A DNA stretch of 27,062 nt from positions 1 to 27,062 of IMG/VR virus record IMGVR_UViG_3300035703_000371; one strand, given 5' to 3'. The notes beneath the pieces were generated by a model that was given only the letters and a program-made list of their open reading frames with translations, searched no databases and was not told the origin of the DNA. Numbering within the stretch: position 1 is the stretch's first letter; each line of letters opens with the position of its first letter. Both the position numbers and the translations under genes were made by a program. This DNA comes from a virus. Of this stretch, positions 7,966 to 15,460 are shown in pieces.

Positions 7966-8169
7966 ATGCGCGTGCTGATAACTCGAACGACAATGGCAGA
8001 CGGCCGCAGGGTCCGAGAGGGATCCGTCGAGGATCTGTCCGACCGCGATGCCGCGCTGCTGATCCAGCTGGGCAAGGCGATCGAGGCGGTCGACGTGGCC
8101 GTCACCGCGAGCGAGGAGCCCGTGGCCGAGCCCGTCAAGCGCAAGGGCCGCAAGCGTGCCGCTGACTGA
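7966..8169 (+). CDS. Hypothetical small protein after the capsid gene
   Basis: A 67-residue protein starting MRVLITRTTMADGRR, with a short beta-like N-terminus, a DLSDRDAALLIQLGKAIEA helix and a basic tail (KRKGRKRAAD). Small proteins of this shape, with a conserved DA..L...GKA segment, are common just after capsid genes and may be connector or capsid accessory proteins. The ATG is only four bases after the terminator T-tract, so a message made by read-through or started nearby would be needed. Its end overlaps the next gene by 14 bases. Confidence 0.6.
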   Translation: MRVLITRTTMADGRRVREGSVEDLSDRDAALLIQLGKAIEAVDVAVTASEEPVAEPVKRKGRKRAAD

Positions 8170-8440
8170 GAACCTCGACGTATTCCTGCAGACCGCCGAG
8201 TTCGCGGTGGCCGTCACCAATGGCACGACGGCGACGACGGGGATCCTGGATATGCCCAGCGAGGTGATTGCGGGCGGCATGGTGATCACGACTGACTACG
8301 CGCTGACCGTCAAGGCGAGCGTGTATCCGAATTTGAAATATGGCGACTCGCTGACCGTGGCAGGCGCTGCCTACACGGTGCGCGAGGTACGACTGCAGGA
8401 CGATGGCGCCTTCGCTGTCGTGTACCTGCAGAAGGTATGA
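8156..8440 (+). CDS. Head-tail joining protein (gpFII-like)
   Basis: A 94-residue protein with a GTG start at 8156 inside the previous gene. The sequence is mostly beta strands, with GDSLTVAGAAYTVREVRLQDDG near the end. That pattern (a GD...V.G..Y.V..V..D..G core) is typical of the lambda gpFII / Gifsy-2 head-completion family, which forms the interface between the connector and the tail. The size and position between capsid and tail terminator agree. No ribosome binding site stands out, so coupling to the upstream gene is likely. Confidence 0.65.
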   Translation: MPLTENLDVFLQTAEFAVAVTNGTTATTGILDMPSEVIAGGMVITTDYALTVKASVYPNLKYGDSLTVAGAAYTVREVRLQDDGAFAVVYLQKV

Positions 8441-8443
8441 AGC

Positions 8444-8917
8444 ATGGCCGGCGAGCGGCTGATCCTGGACTTTGTCCAGGGCGATTATGAGGTCTGGACG
8501 GTGTCGACACGCGAGACGATCCTAGCCCGCATTGCGCTGTTGCTCACGCCGACGGTGAACGTCTCCGGGCGCGTGTACCGCAGCCGGGTCGAGCCGCTTG
8601 CGCGTGGTGAGTCGCCTGCGATCGTCGTCGAGCCGGTGTCAGACGCTGCGAGCCAGGACACGCTGGGCACCCTGCAGTGGACGATGGCCGTGCGGGTCGC
8701 GGTGATCGTCCGGGCTCCGGTTCCCGACCAGGTCGCGGACCCGATCGTGCTGGACATCCACCAGCGACTGCTCGCTGACACGACGCTGGGCGGATACGTC
8801 ACGGACATCGTGCCAGGCACTACAAGCTGGGAAATGCTCGAGGCCGATCAGCCTGCGGGCGTGGTCAGCATCGAATACACTGTCACATATCGCACAGCAC
8901 TCAACGTGCTGGGGTAA
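8444..8917 (+). CDS. Tail terminator or tail completion protein (gpU-like)
   Basis: A 157-residue protein with an alpha/beta pattern like gpU and HK97 gp10-type tail terminators, which cap the tail tube and join it to the head. Visible features are ETILARIALLL near the N-terminus, PAIVVEPVSD, a strand-rich middle, DPIVLDIHQRLLADTTLGG and a final VVSIEYTVTYRTALN. Two starts compete. ATG 8444 lies three bases after the upstream stop. GTG 8501 has GAGGT seven bases upstream and gives an N-terminus (MSTRETILARIALLL) more typical of the family. The longer form is listed, but the shorter one may be the real product. Confidence 0.7.
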   Translation: MAGERLILDFVQGDYEVWTVSTRETILARIALLLTPTVNVSGRVYRSRVEPLARGESPAIVVEPVSDAASQDTLGTLQWTMAVRVAVIVRAPVPDQVADPIVLDIHQRLLADTTLGGYVTDIVPGTTSWEMLEADQPAGVVSIEYTVTYRTALNVLG

Positions 8918-8920
8918 AAT
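8915..8920 (+). promoter_or_regulatory. Possible -10 element (TAAAAT) before the tail tube gene
   Basis: TAAAAT followed by TACGCA overlaps the stop of the previous gene and lies 24 bases before the tail tube ATG. A GCGAGG ribosome binding site follows. No clear -35 box is visible. The tail tube is needed in high copy, which would suit an extra promoter. Confidence 0.3.
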
Positions 8921-8944
8921 TACGCATCAGAGCGCGAGGTAAAC

Positions 8945-9877
8945 ATGCCCCTACTCAGTCGCAAGCGAGTGATCCTCGCTAAAACCGAAACAACCTACGG
9001 CACGGACTCGACGCCGACCGGGGCCGCGAACGCGATCCTGGTGCGGAACCTGTCGATCACGCCGCAGAATTCCGAGATCGTCGGCCGCGACCTGGTTCGC
9101 CCGTACCTGGGCGCCAGCGAGCAGATCGAGGCCGGCGTGCATGTGACCTGCGAGTTCGAGGTCGAGGTCGCCGGATCCGGCACCGCTGGCACCGCGCCGG
9201 CTTACGGCCCGCTGCTGCTCGCGTGTGGTATGGCCGCAACGACCTCGGCGGGCGTGTCGGTGACGTATGCGCCGGTGTCCGCGTCGTTCGGGTCGGTGAC
9301 GATTTACTACAACGTCGACGGCGTGCTCCACAAGGTGACCGGCGCTCGCGGCAATGTGCAGATCAGCCTGCAGGTGGGCCAGATCCCGGTGTATCGGTTC
9401 AGCTTCACGGGCCTGTACAATGCACCGACCGACACGGCGCTGCCCAGCCCGACGTACACCGCATTTCAGACGCCGCTCGCGGCCAACTCGGACAACACGA
9501 CCGGGTTCCAGCTGCACTCGTACTCAGGCGCGATGCAGTCGGCCGAGATCAACTTCGGCAACGCGGTTAATTACCGCATGCTGGTGGGCGCCGAGGACGT
9601 GCTGATGACGGATCGCCAGGTGAGCGGCACCGTGGTGCTCGAGGCTCCGACGATCGCCGGCAAGGACTATTTCGCGGCCGCGCTGGCCACGACGATCGGC
9701 AACTTCCAGGTGACGCACGGCACGGTCGCCGGCAACCGGGTGCAAGTCACCTCAAGCCGGGTCTCGCTTGGACCGCCGACGTACCAGGACGCGAACGGCA
9801 TCCACATGCTTTCGGTCCCGATGACCTTCGTGCCCAGCACGGCAGGCAATGACGAAATCTCGATCGTGGTGAGCTGA
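8945..9877 (+). CDS. Major tail tube protein
   Basis: A 310-residue structural protein whose stacked hexamers form the tail tube. It opens with SRKRVILAKTETTYGTDSTPTGAANAILVRN, the usual start of this siphovirus tube family, and continues as a beta-rich fold (FEVEVAGSGTAGTAPAYGPLLLACGM; NVQISLQVGQIPVYRFSFTG; PMTFVPSTAGNDEISIVVS). Length and context, just after the tail terminator, match the family. The start is well supported: GCGAGG lies seven bases before the ATG. A TAAAAT hexamer upstream may add transcription. Confidence 0.88.
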   Translation: MPLLSRKRVILAKTETTYGTDSTPTGAANAILVRNLSITPQNSEIVGRDLVRPYLGASEQIEAGVHVTCEFEVEVAGSGTAGTAPAYGPLLLACGMAATTSAGVSVTYAPVSASFGSVTIYYNVDGVLHKVTGARGNVQISLQVGQIPVYRFSFTGLYNAPTDTALPSPTYTAFQTPLAANSDNTTGFQLHSYSGAMQSAEINFGNAVNYRMLVGAEDVLMTDRQVSGTVVLEAPTIAGKDYFAAALATTIGNFQVTHGTVAGNRVQVTSSRVSLGPPTYQDANGIHMLSVPMTFVPSTAGNDEISIVVS

Positions 9878-9879
9878 TC

Positions 9880-10152
9880 ATGTCAACATACCTATTCTCG
9901 GCACGGACGACGAACGGCAACAGCTCGTCGGTCCTGCACCCTGGTGGGCCTGTCCTGTTGATTATCCGCGGCACCCTCGGTGGCGCTACGGTTAAGCTGC
10001 AGGTGTCGGATGACGGCACCAACTGGGTCGATCTGCAATATGCCGCGTTCACCGCAGAGTCGGCCGTGCTGATGGACCTGCCGATCAATACGCCGATCCG
10101 CGCCGTGGTGAGCGGCGCAGGCGGATCGACCAGCGTCACCGTGGCGATCTAA
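9880..10152 (+). CDS. Hypothetical small beta-rich phage protein
   Basis: A 90-residue protein starting two bases after the tail tube stop. It is beta-rich, with VLHPGGPVLLIIRGTLGGATVKLQVSDDGTNWVDL and a closing VSGAGGSTSVTVAI, which reads like one small beta-sandwich domain. Short proteins of this kind occur near tail tube and fibre genes and may decorate the tail or head. I do not recognise a defined function. Confidence 0.65.
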   Translation: MSTYLFSARTTNGNSSSVLHPGGPVLLIIRGTLGGATVKLQVSDDGTNWVDLQYAAFTAESAVLMDLPINTPIRAVVSGAGGSTSVTVAI

Positions 10153-10154
10153 CG

Positions 10155-10280
10155 ATGATCCGAGCCGCCATCCGGGCCGCAATCGCGGCCGTTTTGTCAT
10201 CCGCCATCGGTCGCGCTCAGTACACCGGTCAGACGCTGGACCTGGACTTCACGACTCAGACGTACCGAATAGAGGTCTGA
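10155..10280 (+). CDS. 41-residue ORF carrying an LDLDFTT motif
   Basis: A short ORF between the 9880 gene and the fibre gene. Its product begins MIRAAIRAAIAAVLSSAIG and ends TLDLDFTTQTYRIEV. The same LDLDFTT.TY motif occurs in the J protein near residue 826. In fibre proteins of the type encoded next, I expect such a prefix directly before the ITFSR.S.ATR segment, so this ORF looks like the detached N-terminus of the 10282 protein, in another frame. The stop (TGA 10278-10280) is one base before the ATG of the next gene, so coupled translation is possible. It could also be a decayed remnant. Confidence 0.55.
   Translation: MIRAAIRAAIAAVLSSAIGRAQYTGQTLDLDFTTQTYRIEV
10175..10195 (+). terminator. 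Weak GC hairpin with a short T-tract
   Basis: GGCCGC (10175-10180) pairs with GCGGCC (10185-10190) around AATC, followed by GTTTT. The stem is short and the T-run is only four. It lies inside the 41-residue ORF. It may be an attenuator before the fibre gene or simply codons for an Ala/Arg-rich repeat. Confidence 0.3.
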
Positions 10281-10281
10281 T

Positions 10282-11991
10282 ATGACGCTGGTATCGAAAG
10301 CATTCTCCGACATCATCACGTTCAGCCGGTCGAGCAACGCCACCAGGGTCGGGCCGACGGGGCGGGTGGAGTATGCGCCGCACAATCTGCTGACGTACAG
10401 CGAGCAGTTAGATAATGCGGCGTGGACTAAAACGGGATGTTCAATATCAGCCAATGTTATAACTGCGCCAAATGGAACCGTAACCGCAGACAAAATGGTT
10501 TCTGACGCTACAACAGGATCAAAACGAATAGAGCAAAACTTTACCGCCACCTCTGGGGTTTCGTACACGGTCAGCGCATATTTCAAGAAGGGAGAGTGGA
10601 AATATGCGTTTTTCAATGCACCTGAAACGGGTTTTACGACGCGAGAAGATTGTTTACTTGATTTAGACAGCGGGACGCTTTCCGGTGGTGGATCATCTTT
10701 TGGGTCAGTCACAAACGTCGGGAATGGGTGGTACAGACTTTCTTACACTAGACAGGCCACAGCGTCTGGATCGACTTCATTTCGGTACGGTTTTTCTAAT
10801 ACTGCTGCAATTTCATCAACCGGCGACGGCACCTCCGGCATCTTTATCTGGGGCGCTCAACTCGCTGTCGGCCCCTACCCTCTCGACTACACGCCCACCA
10901 CCAGCGCCGCAGTCTACGGCCCTCGGTTTGACTACGACCCGGTGACGCTGGCGGCTAGGGGGTTGTTGATTGAGGAGCAGAGGACGAATTCGATTTTGTA
11001 CTCCGAGCAGTTCGACAATGCGGCGTGGACGAAGTCAAATGCGACAATCTCGGCTAACGCCGCTGTAAGCCCTGATGGAACCGCTGATGCTGAAAAGCTG
11101 ATCCCGAACACCACAAATACAACTCACAGTGTTCATCAGGATTTTTCGGCTACGAATGCCACAACGTACACGGCCACCTATTACGTTAAGGCTGATGGTT
11201 ACAGCTATTGCCGGATTGTTGGCCAAGGGTTGGCGTTTTCGGCAGGCCCAGCCGCGTATTTTGACCTTACCAACGGCACAGTTGGATCGGTTTCTGGAAG
11301 CCCGGTAAGTCAGTCGATCGCCGCAGTTGGCAACGGCTGGTATCGCGTCTCGCTTACAGCTACCGCCAGTGCGTCATCAACTGCTGGTTTCCGTCTTTCT
11401 GCCGTTGCTACTGCAAACACAGAAAGTTTTGCTGGCAACGGTACGAGCGGCGTATCTATCTGGGGCGCACAACTCGAAGCCGGAGCCTTCGCCACCAGCT
11501 ACATCCCCACTGTTGCTGCCACCGTCACACGCAGCGCGGATGTTGCGAGTGTGAATACGTTGTCGCCGTGGTTCAACGCGACTGAGGGGACGGTATTCGC
11601 TGAGTACGATATCGCTGGGTATTCGTCTTTCAATCCAATTGTTGATATAGGCACAGATCAAAACAACATCATTACTATGAGCCTCAACAGTTCGATCAAT
11701 TCTCGACTTGTTGTTGTTGACGGTGGAGTTACTCAAGTAAATATTCCGCTCGGTGTGGCGGTTGCAAATGCAACGTACCGACAGGCGAATGCGTACAAGC
11801 TGAATGATTTTGCTGCCACAAGAAATGGCGGGACAGTTGTAACGGATACGTCTGGAACAGTTCCAGCCGTTACGCAGGCAACCCTGGGCGGAACGATTGG
11901 ATTGAGCAGAAGTCTTAACGGTCACTTACGCCGCGTGGCGTACTACCCAAGACGCCTCCTAGACGCCGAACTCCAGACTTTGACCGCGTGA
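10282..11991 (+). CDS. Fibre or spike protein with two carbohydrate-binding-like repeats and a LamG-like end
   Basis: A 569-residue protein likely to be a surface fibre or decoration protein that binds glycans. It starts with a short ITFSRSSNATRVGPTGRVEYAPHN segment. Two homologous beta-sandwich-like units follow (residues about 33-207 and 236-415). They share YSEQ.DNAAWTK, GNGTSG..IWGAQL and VGNGWYR, and are separated by PRFDYDPVTLAARGLLIEEQRTN, a typical linker of phage head-spike and fibre proteins. Residues about 425-569 resemble a concanavalin/LamG-type domain. Long stretches are much AT-richer than neighbouring genes, suggesting separate acquisition. Its place between tail tube and chaperone is unusual for a distal receptor-binding protein. 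Confidence 0.8.
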   Translation: MTLVSKAFSDIITFSRSSNATRVGPTGRVEYAPHNLLTYSEQLDNAAWTKTGCSISANVITAPNGTVTADKMVSDATTGSKRIEQNFTATSGVSYTVSAYFKKGEWKYAFFNAPETGFTTREDCLLDLDSGTLSGGGSSFGSVTNVGNGWYRLSYTRQATASGSTSFRYGFSNTAAISSTGDGTSGIFIWGAQLAVGPYPLDYTPTTSAAVYGPRFDYDPVTLAARGLLIEEQRTNSILYSEQFDNAAWTKSNATISANAAVSPDGTADAEKLIPNTTNTTHSVHQDFSATNATTYTATYYVKADGYSYCRIVGQGLAFSAGPAAYFDLTNGTVGSVSGSPVSQSIAAVGNGWYRVSLTATASASSTAGFRLSAVATANTESFAGNGTSGVSIWGAQLEAGAFATSYIPTVAATVTRSADVASVNTLSPWFNATEGTVFAEYDIAGYSSFNPIVDIGTDQNNIITMSLNSSINSRLVVVDGGVTQVNIPLGVAVANATYRQANAYKLNDFAATRNGGTVVTDTSGTVPAVTQATLGGTIGLSRSLNGHLRRVAYYPRRLLDAELQTLTA

Positions 11992-11998
11992 GGACACC

Positions 11999-12355
11999 AT
12001 GCTTGACGATCTCCCCCTGACCCCTCCCGTGCCGCTCTGGACGGATCTCTATCTCAAGTTCTCATCCGAGCAGGCTGCATACGAGCAACTGCTCGCAGCG
12101 GGTCTGCTCATCGAGACGCAGGCGCTGCTGGCCGAGGATGAGACTGTCATCGTCCCCGCTGGCTACGCAGCCGCTCCGGGCGCGTCTGTCGATTACATCG
12201 GCGTGATCTACAAGCCCACCGACATGGGCGAGCAGCCCGAGATGGCGCCGATCGACGGCTGGCACGTCAACGTGCGCCTGGCTGCCGATCACCTCGTGCC
12301 GGAGCTGGACGCCTTCAAGGTCACACCGGCGAACCCTGTAAGGATCTGGGCCTGA
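11999..12355 (+). CDS. Hypothetical phage protein after the fibre gene
   Basis: A 118-residue soluble protein (MLDDLPLTPPVPLWTDLYLKF at the N-terminus, DGWHVNVRLAADHLVPELDAF at the C-terminus). The start has a GAGGA ribosome binding site. The stop overlaps the ATG of the chaperone gene. Proteins of this size and pattern often follow LamG-type phage fibre genes and may assist their folding or attachment, but this is inference from position. Confidence 0.7.
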   Translation: MLDDLPLTPPVPLWTDLYLKFSSEQAAYEQLLAAGLLIETQALLAEDETVIVPAGYAAAPGASVDYIGVIYKPTDMGEQPEMAPIDGWHVNVRLAADHLVPELDAFKVTPANPVRIWA

Positions 12356-12693
12356 TGTTCAAGATCATTCAACCAACGAGCTACACCTGGCCGGTGACCG
12401 TCGAGCTGCCGGTCGACGGCGGACGGACCGAGAAGGCGACATTCGACGCGGAATTCAAGCGACTGAGCCAGTCGCGCCTTGAGGAGATCCGCGGCCAGAT
12501 CGAACGCAGCGAGATCCGCGACGTGGACCTAGTGCGCGAGGTCGTGGTCGGCTGGTCCGGGGTGACCGATGGCGCGAACCCGGTGCCCTACTCCGAGGCC
12601 GCGCTCGATCAGCTGCTGGACATCCCGATGGTGGCCGCGTCGATCGTGATGGCGCTGTTCCAGTCTCTCGCGGGAGCGAAGCGAAAAAACTAA
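12355..12693 (+). CDS. Tail assembly chaperone, short form (gpG-like)
   Basis: A 112-residue protein that, by analogy with lambda gpG, binds the tape measure protein during tail assembly without staying in the virion. Features are a beta-rich start (SYTWPVTVELPVDGGRTEKATFDAEF), LSQSRLEEIRGQIERSEIRD and a hydrophobic ALDQLLDIPMVAASIVMALFQSL near the end. The last codons CGA AAA AAC TAA contain a slippery heptamer. Most ribosomes would stop here and make this form. A minority would slip by -1 and make the longer G-T fusion. Confidence 0.85.
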   Translation: MFKIIQPTSYTWPVTVELPVDGGRTEKATFDAEFKRLSQSRLEEIRGQIERSEIRDVDLVREVVVGWSGVTDGANPVPYSEAALDQLLDIPMVAASIVMALFQSLAGAKRKN

Positions 12694-13025
12694 CGGACGC
12701 CGCTCGGCACTGGGCGCGGGGCGGCGTCATCGATGAATCAGCGGAGGATCTGGCAGCATTCGGGGCGCCGCTTCAAGTCGTCCAAGGATTGCCAGATACC
12801 GATACAGATTTCGGGGTTTGGGAGGAGAATGCGGACACTGTGGTGATGTTCATGCGCTTGCAGACGCAATGGAACGTCATCGCGGGACCGGCTTACCTGG
12901 GGCTCAACTATCAAGCGGCCGAGGCTTTGTTTAGAATCTACTCTGTGACGGACCAGGCTGCGATGATGAGCGACTTACAGGCGATGGAAATCGCAGCGCT
13001 TAACGTGCTGAACGCGAGGGGCTGA
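12355..13025 (+). CDS. Tail assembly chaperone, -1 frameshift fusion (gpG-T-like, DUF1799 end)
   Basis: Slipping back one base at A AAA AAC (12684-12690) continues as KKLTDAARHWARGG, then DLAAFGAPLQVVQGL and FMRLQTQWNVIAGPAYLGLNYQAAEALFRIY, ending at 13025. The extension matches the DUF1799 family, the usual T-like partner of these chaperones. The fusion is 223 residues. The T frame has no plausible start of its own before 12789, and an ATG-initiated protein at 12789 would lose the conserved ARHWARGG segment. Frameshifted G-T pairs are a known feature of long-tailed phages and sit just before the tape measure gene, as here. Confidence 0.82.
12684..12690 (+). promoter_or_regulatory. Programmed -1 frameshift slippery site
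   Basis: The heptamer A AAA AAC, read as AAA AAC in the G frame and AAA AAA after slippage, is directly followed by the zero-frame stop TAA. It matches the canonical X XXY YYZ form. Confidence 0.85.
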
Positions 13026-13026
13026 T

Positions 13027-15123
13027 ATGGCGATGGATATGGCCGTTGCTCTGCGGATCACGGCGGGCGTGACCGGGCAGCAGGCAATTGATCAGCTCAA
13101 GACCGGCATGGAGCGGCTGCAGGGCGCCGCAGACAAGGCCGGGACCGCGTTCGCTGGGCTGCGGGCAAGTTTCGGAGCGCTCGCTGCGACTGCCGGAGTG
13201 GCATCGCTGGGCCGTCTGGTCACGGGTGCGATCGACGCCGCGGCGAATCTGGCGGACCTGTCGATCAAGACGGGTGTATCGGTCGAGCAGCTCTCGCGGT
13301 TCAATACCGTCGCCAAGTTGTCGGGCACCGACATGGAGTCGATCGCCGACACCATGAAAAAGCTCTCGAACAACGCGGTCGACGCCGCGACGGGCAACGA
13401 GCAGCTGGCAAAGATTTTCCGAGCGCTGGGCGTCGATGTCCGGGACGCCAGCGGCCAGATCATCCGGGCCGATGACCTGCTGATCAAGCTCGCGCAGTCG
13501 ATCGACGGGCTGGACCCGGTGCTGATCAGCAAGGTGATGACCGAGCTCGGCGGCAAGTCGGCCACCAACCTGCTGCCGTTCCTGACCGAGCTCAACCAGC
13601 GGCTTGACGAGACGAAGTCTAAGATCTCGACGGAGTTCGCGGCGGCAGCCAAAGAGTACCAAGACAACATGACCCTGCTCGGGTCGGCCACCGGAGCGCT
13701 GGGCCGAGCGATCGCAAACGACCTGATGCCCTACATGCTGCGGCTGACCGATGCGCTGCTGCAGATCAAGAAGGACGGCGGCGGGATCTTCGATCAGATT
13801 TTTGGCGCAGGTCGGCAGGTCATCATCGAGATGGGCACCGATTTCAAGAACGTCGACGCCTCGATCGAGAAGGTGCAAGGCAGGCTCACGCGGCTGCGGG
13901 AACTGTTCGCGGACCTGACCAAGGACACGCTCGCCAACAAGATCAATCAGGCGATATTCGGCGACGTGACCGACGTGCGCATGCAGATCGCGGTGGCCGA
14001 GGAGGAGCTCCGGCAGCTGCTGGTGATCAAGAAGCGCATGGATGACGCTGCGCGACCGGCTCCAGGCATCGACGCAACCAAGTCGGGCTTGGTCGAGGCC
14101 GCGATCGCCAAGCCTGCGGAGCCAGACCGGGAGGCGCTTCGGATGGCCGAGGCACGGCTGCAGATGCTGAGCCGCCTCGAGGACGAGGTCACCAAGCTGA
14201 CGCAGGGCGAGAAGGCGCTGCTACTGATTCAGGGCATGCGGCTGGGCATGACCGACGAGGAGCTGCAGGCGCTGGGTCGGTTGTTCGATCAGCGCCAGGC
14301 GCTCGCCCAGCAGCAGGAAGCCGACAAAGAGCGCGAGCAGGAAATGGCGCGGCTTACTCAGGACGCAACTCGCCGCGAGCAGCAGCGCATGGACGAGGCC
14401 AAGCGGCTCTATACCGAGACCCGCACGCCGGCTGAGGCTTTGAACATTGAGCTGGCGAAGCTGAACGAGATGCTGCAGCAGGGATACATCGACTGGGACA
14501 CCTACAGCCGCGCGGTGTTCAAGGCGCAAGACCGTTTCGACGAGGCGACCGACAAGATGAAGGACGCCGGCAAGGGGCTATTCGACGACCTGCAGTCGGC
14601 GATTGAGGGCTGGGGCAAGTCGAGCGCGGACGCGATCGCGGGCTTCGTGACCGGTGCGCAAAGCTCGTTCAAGTCGATGGCGAACTCGATCATCCAAGAC
14701 TTGATCCGCATGGCCGTTTACCGGACGATCACGCAACCGCTGTTCGGGGCGATCGGCGGAATGTTCGGCGGCGGGCCTGGGTTCGGTGCAATTCCCGGCT
14801 TTGCGAACGGCGGCGTCATGAGCCTGTCGGGCGAGATGCCTCTCAAGCGCTACGCTCGCGGCGGTGTCGCCACCAGCCCGCAGGTCGCGGTATTCGGCGA
14901 GGGCTCAATGCCCGAGGCTTATGTGCCGCTGCCCGACGGCCGGTCGATCCCGGTCACGATGCAGGGCGGCGGTGGCGATGTCGTGGTCAATGTCAACGTC
15001 GAGTCGGGCTCGACGACCGTGCAGAGCAACGACGGCGCTGGCCAGCTGGGCCGCATCATCGCGGGGGTCGTCAAGTCTGAGTTGATCAACCAGAAGCGGC
15101 CCGGCGGGCTGCTGGCGGGCTAA
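13027..15123 (+). CDS. H: Tail tape measure protein (lambda gpH family)
   Basis: A 698-residue protein that sets tail length and passes into the host envelope during DNA entry. Residues about 55-185 contain the family pattern (LSIKTGVSVEQLSRF, MKKLSNNAVDAATGN, LFRALGVD-like spacing, ELGGKSATNLLPFL). A long charged helical part follows (about 350-530). The gpH-type C-terminal end has FANGGVMSLSGEMPLKRYARGG, QVAVFGEGSMPEAYVPLPDGRSIPV and a final Gly-rich tail. The gene is shorter than lambda H (853 codons), which predicts a tail of roughly 100 nm using about 0.15 nm per residue. It begins one base after the chaperone stop. Confidence 0.92.
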   Translation: MAMDMAVALRITAGVTGQQAIDQLKTGMERLQGAADKAGTAFAGLRASFGALAATAGVASLGRLVTGAIDAAANLADLSIKTGVSVEQLSRFNTVAKLSGTDMESIADTMKKLSNNAVDAATGNEQLAKIFRALGVDVRDASGQIIRADDLLIKLAQSIDGLDPVLISKVMTELGGKSATNLLPFLTELNQRLDETKSKISTEFAAAAKEYQDNMTLLGSATGALGRAIANDLMPYMLRLTDALLQIKKDGGGIFDQIFGAGRQVIIEMGTDFKNVDASIEKVQGRLTRLRELFADLTKDTLANKINQAIFGDVTDVRMQIAVAEEELRQLLVIKKRMDDAARPAPGIDATKSGLVEAAIAKPAEPDREALRMAEARLQMLSRLEDEVTKLTQGEKALLLIQGMRLGMTDEELQALGRLFDQRQALAQQQEADKEREQEMARLTQDATRREQQRMDEAKRLYTETRTPAEALNIELAKLNEMLQQGYIDWDTYSRAVFKAQDRFDEATDKMKDAGKGLFDDLQSAIEGWGKSSADAIAGFVTGAQSSFKSMANSIIQDLIRMAVYRTITQPLFGAIGGMFGGGPGFGAIPGFANGGVMSLSGEMPLKRYARGGVATSPQVAVFGEGSMPEAYVPLPDGRSIPVTMQGGGGDVVVNVNVESGSTTVQSNDGAGQLGRIIAGVVKSELINQKRPGGLLAG

Positions 15124-15124
15124 C

Positions 15125-15460
15125 ATGACGACATTCAGCTACGCACCAGACTACTCGGCCCAGCAGACGGTCAAGCCGCGGGTGCGCATCGCCAAGTTCG
15201 GCGACGGGTACGAGCAGCGCCAGGCGGACGGGATCAACACGCAGGCGCAGGTCTGGTCTCTGACCTTCGCCAACCGATCGAACACGGACACGGCGGCGAT
15301 CACCGGGTTCCTGTCGGCTCGAGGTGCGGTCGAGGCGTTTACCTGGACGCCACCGGACTCGACCGCGTCGATCAAGGTCGTGTGCCGCGAGTGGCAAAAA
15401 ACGATGAACCGGTTCAATCTGAACACGATCAGCGCGACGTTTGAACAGGTGTTCGAGTGA
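15125..15460 (+). CDS. M: Minor tail protein M-like
   Basis: A 111-residue tail tip protein of the lambda gpM family. It shows the family pattern FSYAPDYSAQQTVKPRVRIAKFGDGYEQR at the start, VWSLTFANRS in the middle, FTWTPPDS, and W..T.NRFNLNTISATFEQVFE at the end. It builds the distal tail ring between tube and tip. The ATG is one base after the tape measure stop, and the TGA overlaps the GTG start of L. Confidence 0.9.
   Translation: MTTFSYAPDYSAQQTVKPRVRIAKFGDGYEQRQADGINTQAQVWSLTFANRSNTDTAAITGFLSARGAVEAFTWTPPDSTASIKVVCREWQKTMNRFNLNTISATFEQVFE

Noticed and set aside
5614-8289. Very long minus-strand open frame (891 codons) opposite portal and capsid genes
   Set aside because: It is antisense to clear portal and protease-capsid coding sequence, has His/Arg/Asp/Val-rich composition typical of GC-biased shadow frames, and shows no domain pattern.
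12789-13025. Separate ATG-started gene for the DUF1799 protein
   Set aside because: The conserved ARHWARGG and DLAAFGA segments lie upstream of this ATG in the same frame, which fits a frameshift product far better than an independent start.
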